The translations under genes were made by a program, and so were the position numbers. From assembly GCA_036320915.1 (NCBI GenBank), contig JAXBDG010000019.1:248001-312000 (forward strand): 64,000 bases of DNA, read 5' to 3'. Within the stretch, counting starts at the first letter, position 1; each line of letters starts with the position of its first letter. This DNA is from Linnemannia elongata (taxonomy: Eukaryota; Mortierellomycota; Mortierellomycetes; Mortierellales; Mortierellaceae). The notes beneath the pieces are model-generated. The model did not search any database. It saw only the letters and a program-made list of their open reading frames with translations, and was not told the DNA's origin. Shown one piece after another: positions 43,959 through 56,301 of this stretch.

Positions 43959-44361
43959 GACTTGTGTCGAGTCGAGTCTCGAGTCCGAGGGTCGATGAGT
44001 TTGAGCGAGAGAGTCTGTCAATCTTTTTTCTTCTTTTTTCTGTCATTCTTGCCTTGCCTTGCGTTGCCCTTTCTTTTCCCTGCACTGAATTTTTTTTCCC
44101 CCTTTTGGTGTCCGTATTCCTGAGTGGTCGGTCGTTCTGCTTTCCCGTTTAGAGTAAAAGTGATTTGACCTCCTCCAAAGCAAGATTGTCGCTTGTTTGT
44201 TGTTTTTCATGCTGTGGTCGAGTCCTTCTTGGCTGTTTGCATTGCTCTCGTTATCCAACCAACCTGTTTGCCAATACAACTCACAAGGACACAATCATCC
44301 CCTTTGTCCTTTTTCTCCTCTTCCCTTCTCCTCTCTTCTTCCTTCACTTCCCTTCCTTTCT

Positions 44362-44395
44362 CTTCCCTTCCCTTCCCTTCCCTTCCCTTCCCTTA
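44362..44395 (+). repeat. (CCTTC)n pyrimidine repeat
   Basis: About six to seven CCTTC units within a longer pyrimidine-only tract (about 44320-44395), roughly 200 bp before the transcription factor start. Confidence 0.85.
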
Positions 44396-44584
44396 CTCTT
44401 GTCCTATCATCCCTCTCTCCTTCACCCCTACTCCTCTGCTGCTTATCGTTGTTATCCCTTTCCTATATATTCTTCTTTATTTCTCAGAGTTCGGCCCATT
44501 AGTTAGCCGCCACCGGGCCACAAAGTACCCCTTCATCCTGACAATCAATGTCTACTTGCGACTGATCGTGTCCGGTTCACCAGG

Positions 44585-45361
44585 ATGAACAACTTCTTCA
44601 AAGCAGACTTCAATCTCCCTTCCTTCTCCTCCATCGACAACGATGGCAGCAGCAATAACAATAACAACAATAACAACAACAACAACTCCAATATCAACTC
44701 CAACAGCAACAACCAAAACAACCACAACAACGTTGGGAGTGGCAGCAATACCAACAGCACCAGCTCCAATCCCAATCCCAATAGCAACAACAACCAAAAC
44801 AACTTCAGCTCCAACGCCAACAGCAACAACTACAACTTTGGCAACAACAGCAGCAGCAACAACAACAGTAACAACGCCAATAACAGCTTCAACAACAACA
44901 ACTTCAATAACAGCAATCACTTTGGCAACAACAACGCCAATACCAACAGCAACAACAACTTTAACTACAACCCCAATCCCAATACCAACAACAACAGCTT
45001 CAACTACAGCAACAACCAGAACAACAACGCCAATAGCTCATTTAACGGCGGATTCAACAACAACAGCAACAACAACAGCGGCAACCAAACCAACAACAGC
45101 TCCAATGCCAACAATGGCAACAACGGCGGCAATAACTTCAATACTTTCGGCAACAACAACAGCGGCTACAACGCCAATTACAATCCCAATAGCAGTGAAA
45201 GCGGGTTCAACGGCAATGGGAACAACAATAACTACAACTACAACTACGGCAACGGTAACAACACCAATAATAACAGCAACAACACCGCAAACAACAGCAG
45301 TATTGCCGGTATGACCTTTCGTTCACAGCAGGGCATGCTCTCGCCCTCTGACTATGGTCAA

Positions 45362-45399
<38 letters not shown>

Positions 45400-46684
45400 G
45401 TTTCCGCCGTACCCGTTCCAGTCTACCCAGAATCAGCAATATCAGCAGCAGGGCCAACAGCAGCAGCAGCAGTACCCTCAACAGCCTTATCCGCAACAAC
45501 AACAGCAGCAGCAGCACCCATATGGCTCCTCGGACAACTATCGATCGTTCATGCCGTCGGACATGTACGGCAACTCCAACAACTCGTATCCCATGTATCG
45601 TCCCGATAACATGAGTCAGGAAGGGCCCATTCGATCCCAACCCCGCGGTATGCCGTTGGACAATGGCCACTCGGTCCGTTTTAATCCAAGCAGGAACTAC
45701 GGCATTGAGGCTACAGAGACGTCCACAAGCTCAGGCACAAGCACGGGCACGTTCCTCGCCCGACCCAAGATACCTGGCCTGCCTTGCATTGCCTGCAACA
45801 TGTCCAGAATGACCTGCGATGGAGGCTCTCCTTGCCGCAACTGCCTCCAGAACAGAGTACGATGCCATTACGAAGGCGACAATAACACCCGCTTCTTCGA
45901 AATTGAAGCGCTTCAGTTCGATGAGCCCCTTTCTGGGTCACAGCACTCCAGCGGGAGCCGCGACAATCGCGACAATCCCGACAATCGTGACGGACGAGCG
46001 CCCCCTGCGCAGGCAGGCTTTTCTGCACTCCCGACATCGTCTCCTTCTTTCACTGCATCGTCTCCTTCGACAGGGAACTTGTCGCGAAACCCAAATTCTC
46101 GATCACGTTCCCGTTCAGGGTCGGGCTCTGTTGGTTCCGGTTCCGGTTCGGCAGCTTCATTGAATGCGCGTAAGAGCCAAGACCTGGGCTACACGCGCGT
46201 CTCGCCCGTCATATCTTCCCCTATCATGCTTTCAGACCAATCCCTCATCTCGATCCCTCCCTTCCAGGAGGTACACCAAGATCGATCCCAACACAATCAA
46301 CACAACCGTGTCACTTTACCCTCCATTTCCGCCATGGGTTCCACCATCATGCCCCTCTCCTCCGCGACGAACACCCGAACCTCCTCCTCGACCAAAGCAG
46401 CCTCTGGCTATTCAGCGTCCCCTAGATCACAATCCTCCTCGTCCTCAAGCGGTATGTAAAGCTCTTTTTTTGCACTGTTCGCCTTTTTTTTTCTCCTCGG
46501 GTATTTTTACCTTGTCACCTATGCTTTTCATCGTTGCGTTGTAACTGTTTTGTTGTTTATGCTGGCTGTATTTTCGATTGTTGTTTGAATAAGTAACTGT
46601 GAACTGTGATAGGGTCGCCACTTTTGCAGCTGACCTGATCTTTTTACGTCCTTCTCCTTCGCCCTCGTACTCCCGCTCCCTTTC

Positions 46685-46723
<39 letters not shown>

Positions 46724-49402
46724 TCATTCTCCCTTTCTCTTTCTCTTTCCCCTACTATTTGTTTCTCAAATGGCTTCATCTCTGACCACCAGGTCGCGAC
46801 TCTGTATCAGGCCCAGGCGCTTCGTCCACCAAGGCGGGTCATGACAGGTCCAATTTGACTGGGCAGAGTGCATCTTCTGTCCGTGCACAGACCGATCGGA
46901 CCGATTCTGAGATTGTCAAGCGTGCTCTCTCGAAAAAGCAGCAGCAACAACAAAACCAGCTGCAGCAAAAACTTCAACAATCTCAGCAACAACAACAACA
47001 GCATCAGCAAGCGATGCCCCCTAAAGATCCCTTGTACTCCCTTTCCAGTGCTAGTATTCGAGCCCGAAAGAATGCACTCGAGATGGAGAACATTCAGCGA
47101 GCGAGCCATGTCTACGCGGATTACATCGCCAAGATCAAGGACCTGTCCGTCTCGATTGTCGATGCTACTCCCAAGGCCACCCCGACCTACCTTTCCGAAC
47201 GCGATATGATGTCATATAACAGGATGGATGTAGATGCCGAAACAAGGACCGTTATCGAGCATACATCAACGACATCGAGTTCCCGGGACAATAGCTCTAA
47301 CACTGGTGAGAGCACCGTGAATCCTCTCGAGGGCCTCCAGCGATTGGGTCGATCGGGATTGCTTCACAGTCTGGTTCAGCAGTATTTTACATTGATCCAT
47401 CCCCAGTTTATGGTCTTGCACAAGAACAGATTCCTCGTTCGATTCTGGGCGCAGTTCGGGTCTTTCCCCGAGGCCAACGAGCTCCAGAGCCAAGTGATTC
47501 AGAACGCCAAGGCCACTAACATTTGGCGCGGGCCTGTCGACTCTGGATCAGGCAAGGATGAACAGGAAAGGTCAGGAATGCAGACTGTTTGTCCTCTTTT
47601 GTTGTTGGCCATGTTAGCACTGGTCTCGCGTCACATCAACGACCGAAGTCTTTTCAAGAGCACAGCGGCGGACAAGCAACAGCGAGTCGAACACAGCCTG
47701 GCTTTGCTGAGCAGAGAGTTTCAAGATTCGATGAACTTTATGCTGAGCAGCGACAAAGCTCAAGAGGCGCGGCTGTATGAACTCATGGAGCCCGACATGC
47801 AACACCAGGGCCCCTCGGGTGAGAGCCTGGAAGATCGAGGCGAGCAATATTTCCAGTGGGCGTCGGAGCTGCTGAAAGCCAAGTACGAAGAGCCTTCGTT
47901 AACGGTCGTGCAGTCCCTTCTGCTTCTGCGAGAGTATGCCATTATGGCTGGCAACCACACGCAGGCTTACATGTATGGCGGCACGGCTATCACGATGGCG
48001 ATGGGTCTCGGATGGCATCATGCTGGTCCTACAAAGTCCCCTGGACAAGGAGATCAGCCTTCGACCGCGGAATTTGATGATGCCTTGGACAACTCTGGAG
48101 AGACAGGTGCAGAAGGAGAGGAGTCGAAGGAGCTCAAGGCCACGGATGAAGAGCAGAGACTGTGCTGGTGGCACTGCTTTATTGTCGATCGGTGGATGTC
48201 TGCCATTCACAACCGTCCTGTAGTAAGTGCCTTTTTGATTTTAAGCCATACGCGCGTCTCGTTTATTATTTCCCCTTCATTTTTCTCTCCTGTTGGCCAA
48301 GCGTCAATTGTCTTCAGGCTTTAATCAACTTTATTGTATAGTTGACCAATGTCATACAGATATCTAACCAAGTCTTCTCCTTGCTTTGACCTGGCTATCT
48401 ATCAATTTATAGAACATCCCAATCCATATTTTCGACAAGACGCTGTTGCCACTTCCCAAGACGATTAGGACATGGGATTCGAAGGAGAACGACGGTCCTC
48501 AAACTCCTTTGAGCGTATTCTCATCGAGTAACTTTACAGATTCTAGGCAATCTAGTCCAGAGGTTCTTTCAGCACATGCGATGAAGATACCTAATCGAGA
48601 TCCGCTTTCGATCGGTTCAGGAGTTGCTATACGGTCTTCACCCTATCTCCCGAGTCCACATTATCGAGCCAAGGCGTTCTTTGACCAACAATGTCGACAG
48701 GCGCTCCTACTGGACGATATTTTGTCGTTTCTGTCATCTTGGTCGGACGATTTGTTTGTAAGCTCGGTTGAGTTTGAGAAACTGAGCCAATCGCTGGATG
48801 ATTGGCACCAAGCCCTGGCAGAATGGCAGACATTCCCAATCTCGGGTATTGTTGGTCCTGGACTGGCGAAACGACAGCAGTCGCAAAGTCAACGGCGATC
48901 GAATGCAGTGGATGAAGATGGCATGGGAGCGTTGACGAGCACGATCAATGCGGACGAGAGCCGAGATGTAGTTCAGGCAACGTTATTGGGATTGAGTTAC
49001 CATACGATTCGGATTTTGTTGTATCGACCGTTTTTGAGGACGAATCTACGACACCCGCCATGTTTGCCGAGTCGAGCGAGTGCGGCGTGTGCACAGTCTG
49101 CGAATGCGATGACTTCGTTGGCAGAGTATTTGATGAACCAGACGGATACGACGGTACAGCCGTGTTTGTTGATGCGACACCAGTTTCCGTTGGTGACGGC
49201 AGCGGGGATACAGCAGATGAATTCGAACTTGGATGAAGAGCCGCGGTTGTCGACGCCGGCCAAGATCAACCTGTTGAAGACGATTCGAATTCTTCGTGAT
49301 GCCGACCGGTCGTCGTGGGCAGCAGGAGTTCAGGACGGACTGCTGCAGGTTCTGCGGGAACTGTTTCCAACACAGATGAAGCAAATGTGGGCCACTGCTT
49401 GA
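44585..49402 (+). CDS. Zn2Cys6 transcription factor with Asn/Gln-rich N-terminus and fungal_trans domain
   Basis: Exons 44585-46451, 46793-48222 and 48413-49402 give 1428 residues in consistent phase. About residues 20-240 are dominated by Asn with Ser, Tyr, Phe and Gly; Gln runs follow at about 258-320. The binuclear zinc cluster (about 400-427) has perfect spacing, C-x2-C-x6-C-x5-C-x2-C-x6-C, starting CIACNMSRMTCDGG. A Ser-rich linker and more Gln runs follow. From about residue 800 the fungal_trans regulatory domain is recognisable: LHSLVQQYFTLIHPQFMVLH, CPLLLLAMLALVSRHIN, and the hallmark CWWHCFIVDRWMSAIHNRPV (about 1077-1096). It is a nuclear DNA-binding regulator; target genes are unknown. 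The N-terminus has prion-like composition. The zinc cluster lies unusually far from the N-terminus, which differs from many Gal4-type proteins. Confidence 0.9.
46688..46722 (+). repeat. Homopolymer T35 in intron 1 of the Zn2Cys6 gene
   Basis: 35 thymines inside the intron 46452-46792, followed by more pyrimidine-rich sequence and the acceptor CAG at 46790-46792. It extends the polypyrimidine tract. Confidence 0.95.
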
Positions 49403-50663
49403 ACAGCCACAGCCCTTTTTTCCATACATTTTTCTCTTCTCGGAACAACTTGCGAGCCATTTGCTATTAAATGGATTGCAGGCGTGCTACACATTGGCAC
49501 ACATACATATGGCGATATTAAGAAATACATACACACTGATACGAGTTGGTTCTACTCTTGTTGTTCTTCTTGTTTTTAGTTCTTCTTTCATATTTCTGCA
49601 GTTTTTATGTATCTGGAATTGGATACATACTTCTTTGTTGGGAAGATTGGGAGCAAGCACGGAATAAAAGATAGTCTGCATGGCTATGCATCATATATGC
49701 TCAAATAGCTGCTTCACCAGGCATTCAAAAAGGTCAAGTGTTCACAAAGTAGTTGATGAGAAAAAGAGGACTGTACTGTTCAGGATGATTGATAGTTGTT
49801 CTTTCCTATGTCTTCGCTTATGTATCAACATCACCCACGAACAAAACAGCATTGATGGATCTCTCACGTGCAAACTTTTAGCTGAAGAATGATCGATGAT
49901 TGACAGAAGGTCGATCTCCATCCAGGCACCATCACCCTCTGCCCTAACTGATCTCAGGCGCCATCACTGATGACTTTGTTTGTGTCAGAATAATTTTGAT
50001 CAAAAATAAAAGAACGGCCGACGTTGAAGAAAAAAACCCACTCTTGCTTTGCAGCTCGAATGAGCTCCAGTGCTGACAGGGGTTGGGTTTCAGGTACAGA
50101 GAACGCTTGTTATCCCAAAGAATCTTTAACTCATTCACTCGCACCAACCAGAGCACCCCGCAAAACAAATTCAATTTCTCATCCGTTCGATTATTGTTCT
50201 TTCCTTTTATTTTTTTGAGTGTCTGCTGCCTCCTATCGCCTTTCTTCAGATGAAATTCCTCATTTAACCAATTGGTGTCCCTGGACCCGTTGCGAGTGTG
50301 CAGTATGTTTTTGTTTGTCTCCGATAGTGGAAACCCAAGCGACTCACGCATTCAAGTGGAGATCAAAAAAAGTGATCAGTGAATGGGCTTAACCAACCCA
50401 TTCCCTTTTTCTTTTCTTCTTAAACCTTTTCGTCTTTCATTCGTCACTCTCTCCTCCCCTCGCTTGTTCATTCCCCTTTCCTCTTCCTTTTGTTTCCTTC
50501 TCCCTTACTCTTTTCTCCCCTCACCAGACACTCTTCCTCCTTCTTCCTCACACTCCTCCCCTACCCCTGTCCCCTCAACCACAGCCCTCCTTTACCGCCT
50601 CCCCCCTCCCTCCTTTACCCCTTCCTCCACTTCTCCTTCCCCTCCTATCCTTCAACTAACTCA
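49403..50663. other. Intergenic region
   Basis: About 1.3 kb between tandem plus-strand genes. The right half (50400-50660) is a long CT-rich leader. Short frames lack support. No RNA gene was recognised. Confidence 0.6.
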
Positions 50664-52788
50664 ATGCGCCACCAGAGTCACTTGCCCCGGAAAGTCATCG
50701 CCGTCGACCTCGACGAGGTCCTCGCCCGTACAACCCTCGCCATCGCCGACTTTCACAACGACACCTACGGCACAACCCTCACCATGGACGACTTTATCTC
50801 CTATGACTATACAAAGATATGGGGCGGTACTCGAGAGGAATCCATCTCAAAGTGGAGGCTCTTCTTCGATTCCCCGTACTTTTTGAAAGTCGAACCCGTC
50901 GAAGGCAGTTTGGAAACGCTCAAGGTACTTGCGCTTTTCTGTTTTCTGTTATGATCTGGGATCAAGTCTATTCTTTTCATTCGACATTTGCTTTGAGTGT
51001 GCAATGAGAGTGTGAGTTGGATCTCCATTGTTTTGCTTTTGGATCCATCAAGAAAAAAAAAAAAAATAGTGAGCCTTGTGGTATGGGCGTCCGGCAGTGT
51101 TCCCTTCTCTCTCCTCCTCCTTCTCCGCCCCTCGTGTTATTTTTTTTTTCTGTTTATTTGTGTGCCTGTCGGTTTGCATACGTCGCATACCCTATCTTCT
51201 GCATGGCAAAATGGGAAGACGATGAGCCAATCCACTTTTTATTACGATATTCCCTTCCGCCCTTTTCCTCTCCTCCACAATCCGATTGAAAACGATCGCA
51301 ATGCTGTGCTAGCTGCTTACTCACACACTACCAGGAACAACAATACAAACAAGAGTGAGAGAGGGATGGGTGTGAGCCGAAGGCTTTTATTTTTCTTGTC
51401 AGACAGTCAGACAAACATAAACAGAATTGAGCGAATGGCTAATCGACCCTACAAAAAAAAATCAACTCCGGAAAACCAATCGTTTTAACTCTCTTTCTCG
51501 ATCTCGTTCTTGGTTGTATAACGCAAAATAGCTCCTGAAGGCCCGTCGGTTCAGTCTTGTAATCGTTACAGCCCGTCAACAGTTTGTAGCCGACCTGACG
51601 AAAAAGTTCGTCGATCGCCATTTCCCAGGAATCTTTGAATCGATTTATTTCGCCAACCACTTCCTGACTGAGCAGGAAAAGCTGACGTTCGTTTCCAAGC
51701 CCAAGTCGGTCATCTGTCGGGATGTCCACGCTCAATTGCTGATCGACGACTCGCTCGAGAATGCCCTCGAGGTCTCCAAAGCCGGGATCCCCGTTCTCCT
51801 GTTTGATCTCCATGGAAAGTACAAGTGGAACCAGCTCGAGGAGGGTCAGCAGCTGCCAGATAAGGTCACTCGAGTCAAGAGCTGGAAGGATGTCCAGGCT
51901 TGGTTTCCTCGTCCTCGATCTCCATTGTCAAATCAATGCCTGAGCAGGGACGATCAAGTTTCAGAGTCGTCATCGTCCGAGTCCGAGGAGGAAGATGAAG
52001 AGGATGAAGAGGACGAGGAGGATATGGAGGAGGATGAAGAGCAGCAGATGTTCGGATACTCACACCACCACCAGCAACATACTCTTCACAACCCCATGGA
52101 TTCGGATTCGGATTCTGACGAGGACGACGAGGCAGAGATGGATGAGGATGAGATGAGCGAGTTGACAAAGCGGGAACAGGACGGAGAGGAGGAGGAGGAG
52201 GAGGAAGGTCATGGTCGGACTCTTCGGAGACGCAAGCTCATGATGATGGACTTTAGCAGTTCCGACGATGATGAAGATATCGACCTCGAGAACGGGCACA
52301 ACCATCACGGAAACATGGACAGCAATGAGCATGATCTGGACCTCGAGAGCGGACACCGCGGTCGCCATATCTCCCATGCTGATTTGGAGCGGTACCGTCA
52401 TCAACACGAGACCATGTACATGGAGGAGCCAGGAACTGAGATGGAGATGGAATCCGATTCGTCATCGTACCTACAGCAGGAGGATGACATGGAACGGGGC
52501 TTTATTTCAACAACCACCACTGCAGCCACATTTACAGCGACAACAACTACTACATCAACCACCCACGTGTCAATAGCGATCGCCGAGTCCAACATAGTAA
52601 TGGTAGAATCTCAGTCCTCGACGATATCGAACCTTCCTCCTCCCCACTCTAGTTCTTCTGAGACGGCCATGGCAGTTGAAGGGTTGACGATCAAGAGCCC
52701 CCCTTCTTCAGCATCCGAGTCCTTTGTTGCTACAACAACCAGCCTTTCAAATCAAGCCGACTCAATGGAGGAGGTCCCTCTCGCATAA
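50664..52788 (+). CDS. HAD-superfamily 5'-nucleotidase-like protein with long acidic C-terminal tail
   Basis: Exons 50664-50924 and 51532-52788 (607-bp intron) give 505 residues. Residues 1-210 form a HAD phosphatase domain resembling 5'(3')-deoxyribonucleotidases: motif I VIAVDLDEVL (Asp15, Asp17), motif II SLVIVTARQQF (Thr100), a lysine in SKPKSVI (motif III area) and motif IV QLLIDDSLENAL (Asp159, Asp160), followed by PVLLFD and WNQLEEGQQL. Family members dephosphorylate nucleotides or other small phosphates. The remaining about 290 residues are unlike the family: Ser/Glu/Asp-rich acidic blocks, His/Gln patches, Met-rich acidic repeats and a Thr/Ser-rich end, probably disordered. The frame extends upstream to 50490, but that part is Pro/Ser/Leu-rich translation of a CT leader, so 50664 is chosen. 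The substrate is unknown. Confidence 0.85.
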
Positions 52789-53898
52789 TCATTTTTTTTT
52801 CCTTCGTTTTCTGCTTTTTTTTTTTCTGTTCTTTTAGTTTCTCTTTTACGCACACTTACCTCGATATCCCGCACCACTGCATTTTCATGTTCTCTCTTTT
52901 TTTTCTATTTTTTTCATCTTTTTTTTTTTTCTTTCTTTACTTTGTTTATTTCCCATAGACTTTCTTCATTCTTAATCGCCTTCTCTCCATGAATAAAATA
53001 ACAAAATACCATTGGCATTGTAAGACTCGCTCGTATCGACTGAAATACCATAGTAATGGCGAGAGGAGGGGAAAACCAGCTCGCAAAAATCGAATAAATG
53101 AAAAAAAGGAATCTCTCCTTGTTACCTTAACACTGGAACCCCTGTGTGTCCGCAAAGTGTTTTTTTTTTCGTTGTGTAAAAGAGCACCTGATCCCGACCC
53201 TTGCTATTGCATGGTATGGTAGATGGCAATGACTTTGACAAGAACGTAAAGAGAAGAATGTAAAATGATTAGAAGACAAGTGCAGAGTCATGTAAACAAA
53301 AAATCATATCAACCACCACGTTAAACACAAATAATGGCAGGCTTAAAGCGAAATGCTCTAGCCTTTGTGAGGAAGGCGGACCCTATGACTGTGCGAAATC
53401 CCACTAAAGTTATACATCTCTTCGGGCCCTCCACAAAAACAAGACGGCTACTCCAACAAGATGAATAGGATCGATCCTGCTCGTGGTGGAAAAAAAAAAA
53501 ATGCCTGCGCTCAGTGTATTACGGAAAGATATAAATAATTAACCACAGATAATGAAGCTCATCATATATTTCTTCATTGTTTATTTGTTTTTTGAGTGTC
53601 AGTCAAGCTACGGATGAGTGGAAGTTAGCAAGTCTGCAATGGGTTGAGTGGGTGATGAATAGAGTACACGAGAATGAAAATCAATGGGAAGAGTAACAAA
53701 TGAACAAAGGCGGGAAGGAAGGTGGTGTTGGTGGCGAAAGGACGATGTTATGGTGGGAACGATGCAAAAGAACATTGGGGCAGCATTAAAAGAAGGGAAG
53801 GACGAGATAGGCTACAGGAAGAACAAAAACGAAATTGAAAAAGAAAGGTTGATGTAGGGGCGAAGAGCTGAACGGACATGTGCTCAAGTCACACATTC
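52789..53898. other. Convergent 3' intergenic region
   Basis: 1.1 kb between the HAD gene (+) and the bZIP gene (-). T-rich blocks follow the HAD stop, with AATAAA at 52992-52997. No exon is supported. Confidence 0.65.
52992..52997 (+). terminator. AATAAA, probable polyadenylation signal of the HAD gene
   Basis: Hexamer 204 nt after the stop codon, preceded by long T-rich stretches. Confidence 0.5.
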
Positions 53899-55580
53899 TT
53901 AATACCGGATAGGCTGACCCTGACTGGTTGCCGTTGACACTGCAGGTCCACCAGAGGCTGAAGAGATGGCGACTCTGGCACCACCGGCTTGCATCTGCTG
54001 GGTCGGTTGGGGCATAGATCCTCCACGCTGTCCGACTCCTCTCTGCTGCTGACCTGCCTGTCCCTGCATGTTGGGAGGCATCATTCCGCCGCTGTGATTG
54101 TTGGCAACTCCGATCGTGTGTGCAAAGACACCGTTGGCCTGAGCAACAGGGCAGTCCTTGTGCGCCAGAAGCAAGGCTTTCAGGTGAATAATCTCGTCCC
54201 GGAGTGCAGCTGTCTGAGTCTGCAGGTGCTCGTTGTCCGTTGTCAGGTATTCCACCTTTGCCTGCAAGTTGGAAAGCCACTGCTTCTTGCGCTGACGACA
54301 CTTCAACGCAGCTAGAAGTATGTAAAAAAAAAAAATGTTGCAAAACAGCGATTAGGTACTAGTTCATCAAGTAACACAAAGACCTGCGACCGTTTCAAGC
54401 CAACCTCAAATCCTCGGGTTCTCACCTTGACGGTTGCGCTCCAAAAAGTTCTTGCGCTTCTCTTCTTCGTCCATCTTGTCCTCAGCGGCAGGACGCTTCT
54501 TATTTCCGTTCGAGCCGCCGTTCTTGCCATTGTTGCCTGGCCGGTCGCCACTGACGCTAGACTGTCTCGAGAATTGGGAGTCGTCGCTGTTGTCCTCTGA
54601 AGTCATGCGGCTTGGACGAGAATCGCGACCCTGTGTGCCAACCATTCCAGAGGCATTCTGTCCGTGCTGCTGTTGCTGCTGCTGAGGCTGTCCTGGAAAG
54701 TATCCGTTAGCATCGATACTCTCGCGCTTGACCCACATCTCCCTCTGCGCAGCAGCCTGCGCCTGTGTCAAGTTTTGCATGTTGTTGTAACCATGACCGT
54801 TGTCGGGATGCGTTACGCCTTGGGGAGGGATATATCGGTCGTTCATAGGTGCCTGACCATTCATGTGGGGAAATGGCTGAGGCTGTCGTGGGGCCTGAGC
54901 AGCCTGGTTGTAAATTGCTGGTGGATATGGTTCCGTCGTCTGCACAGGGCCTGCAGGAGGAACAACTGAACCTGGCATGCCAACATAGGGGTATCCATTT
55001 TCTGCCATGGGGGCTCCAGAGGTATAAATGGTCGAGATGGCGGCAGTTGTGGCGGGATAAGATCCAACGGGGATAGGGTCCTGAGGGCCTTCCAGCATTG
55101 AGGGTGACAGAGGGCCCATACGGAGCGATTGGGCCTCCCATCCATATTGTTCGTTGTTAGGTGCGAGACGGCCAGACATTGAAGCGATAGGTGGCAAAGT
55201 TGGTTTGGGTGCATCTGGAGCTGGTGCCGAGTTGCCAGAGGGAGGTCCAGCCTTTTCTGGGGTCAGGTCGGAGAAGCTCTGCTCAAAGGGGTTGGGTTCC
55301 ATGTCTAGCTTGGAGACAGGCTGCATATAGTTCATGGGATTGTCGTTGTTTGCACGAGCGAGAACAGCCTTGTCGTCATCTGCAGCTGTTGTGACGATAA
55401 GGGGAACGTTGTTGTTGGGAGCAGTTGGCAGATCTAGCCAGAATTGCAAGGTAACCAAGGGTTAAGGCTATTGTTCACAACACTGTCATTTGAGTAGGTT
55501 GCAATAGAAAGGGGAGGAGACTTACCCATACTGTTGTTACCAGGACCGAGATCAGCAGAGAGGGTTCCGACTGTTGTCAT
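53899..55580 (-). CDS. bZIP transcription factor of the Atf1/CREB-ATF2 type
   Basis: Exons 55580-55526, 55433-54426 and 54311-53899 give 491 residues. The basic region reads KRKNFLERNRQAALKCRQRK followed by KQWLSNLQAKVEYL and a leucine zipper with QTAALRDEIIHLKALLLAH (about 344-410). This is nearly the wording of fission yeast Atf1 and animal ATF2, which bind CRE sites (TGACGTCA) and mediate stress responses under MAP kinase control. The basic region is split by the intron 54425-54312, after NRQ. Upstream is a Pro/Gln/Asn-rich region with several Ser/Thr-Pro sites (for example SDLTPEKAG and GPLSPSM), consistent with MAP kinase regulation, though not proof. A Gly/Gln-rich tail follows the zipper. 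The start at 55580 gives a short first exon, MTTVGTLSADLGPG. Confidence 0.92.
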
Positions 55581-56272
55581 TGTTCCTTAGACCGATGTTA
55601 TGCGAGAGAGAAGAGTAGAGATTGGGAAGGGGAAGGGAGGTATGACTGTGGAGTAAAGAGGCAGCTGGCGTGCGTCAAGGATATGTCTTACTATTGAAGA
55701 GGTGAAAGGAGAAGAGTGATATCGCGTTAGTTTTCATTTCTGGCTTCTATGGAAAAAGGTGAAGATGAAGGGGGAGGAAGGACAAAGAGCAAAGTGAAGC
55801 GGAAAGGAGAGGAAGTGAGAGAAGGGGGAGAACGAGAGGAGAGGAAGAACAGAGAAGTAGAGCAGGAAGTAATGGAAGAGTAGTAACGAGCGGCCCCAGG
55901 TGTTTCGCGGTAAGAAAAGTAAACGAACAGAAAAAAAAGGTCGCTGTGCTCGGTGCTACTGCTCAAGCGACGGGATCAAGCAACCAAGGTTGTCATCGAC
56001 ACTCACACTCATAGCAACTCCTGGTTCTTAAGAAGGTCCAATGCCACCCCGCTGGTTGGGTAACGACAAAAAAAAAAAGATAAAGGGTCAAGACGAAAAG
56101 TACAAAAAGAAACCAGCCGTTGAACACACCCTTTGTTCTCCTCTGTTCACATCCCACCCCTGCGTCTATCAATCACTCTCTCTCTCTCTCTCTCTCCCGC
56201 AAAGAGCAGCGTGTACGAGAGAGTGGTGTTTCTTGGAGAGACGGATGTGCTTTTTCCGTGCTTTGTATTTGC

Positions 56273-56301
56273 TTTTTTTTTTTTTTTTTTTTTTTTTTTT
56301 T
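56273..56301 (+). repeat. Homopolymer T29
   Basis: 29 thymines in the long intergenic interval, close to GT-rich alternating sequence (56305-56370). Confidence 0.95.

Larger units (their letters stand above)
43224..44584. other. Intergenic region rich in simple sequence
   Basis: About 1.4 kb between two plus-strand genes. It contains AATAAA at 43291, several pyrimidine blocks, an A38 run and a CCTTC repeat just upstream of the transcription factor gene. No exon is supported. Confidence 0.65.

Noticed and set aside
44643..45314. Plus-strand frame rich in Thr/Ile/Ala (223 codons) within the Asn-rich gene
   Set aside because: It is the frame-shifted reading of tandem AAC/AAT codons. The Asn frame is continuous with the zinc cluster and so is the real one.
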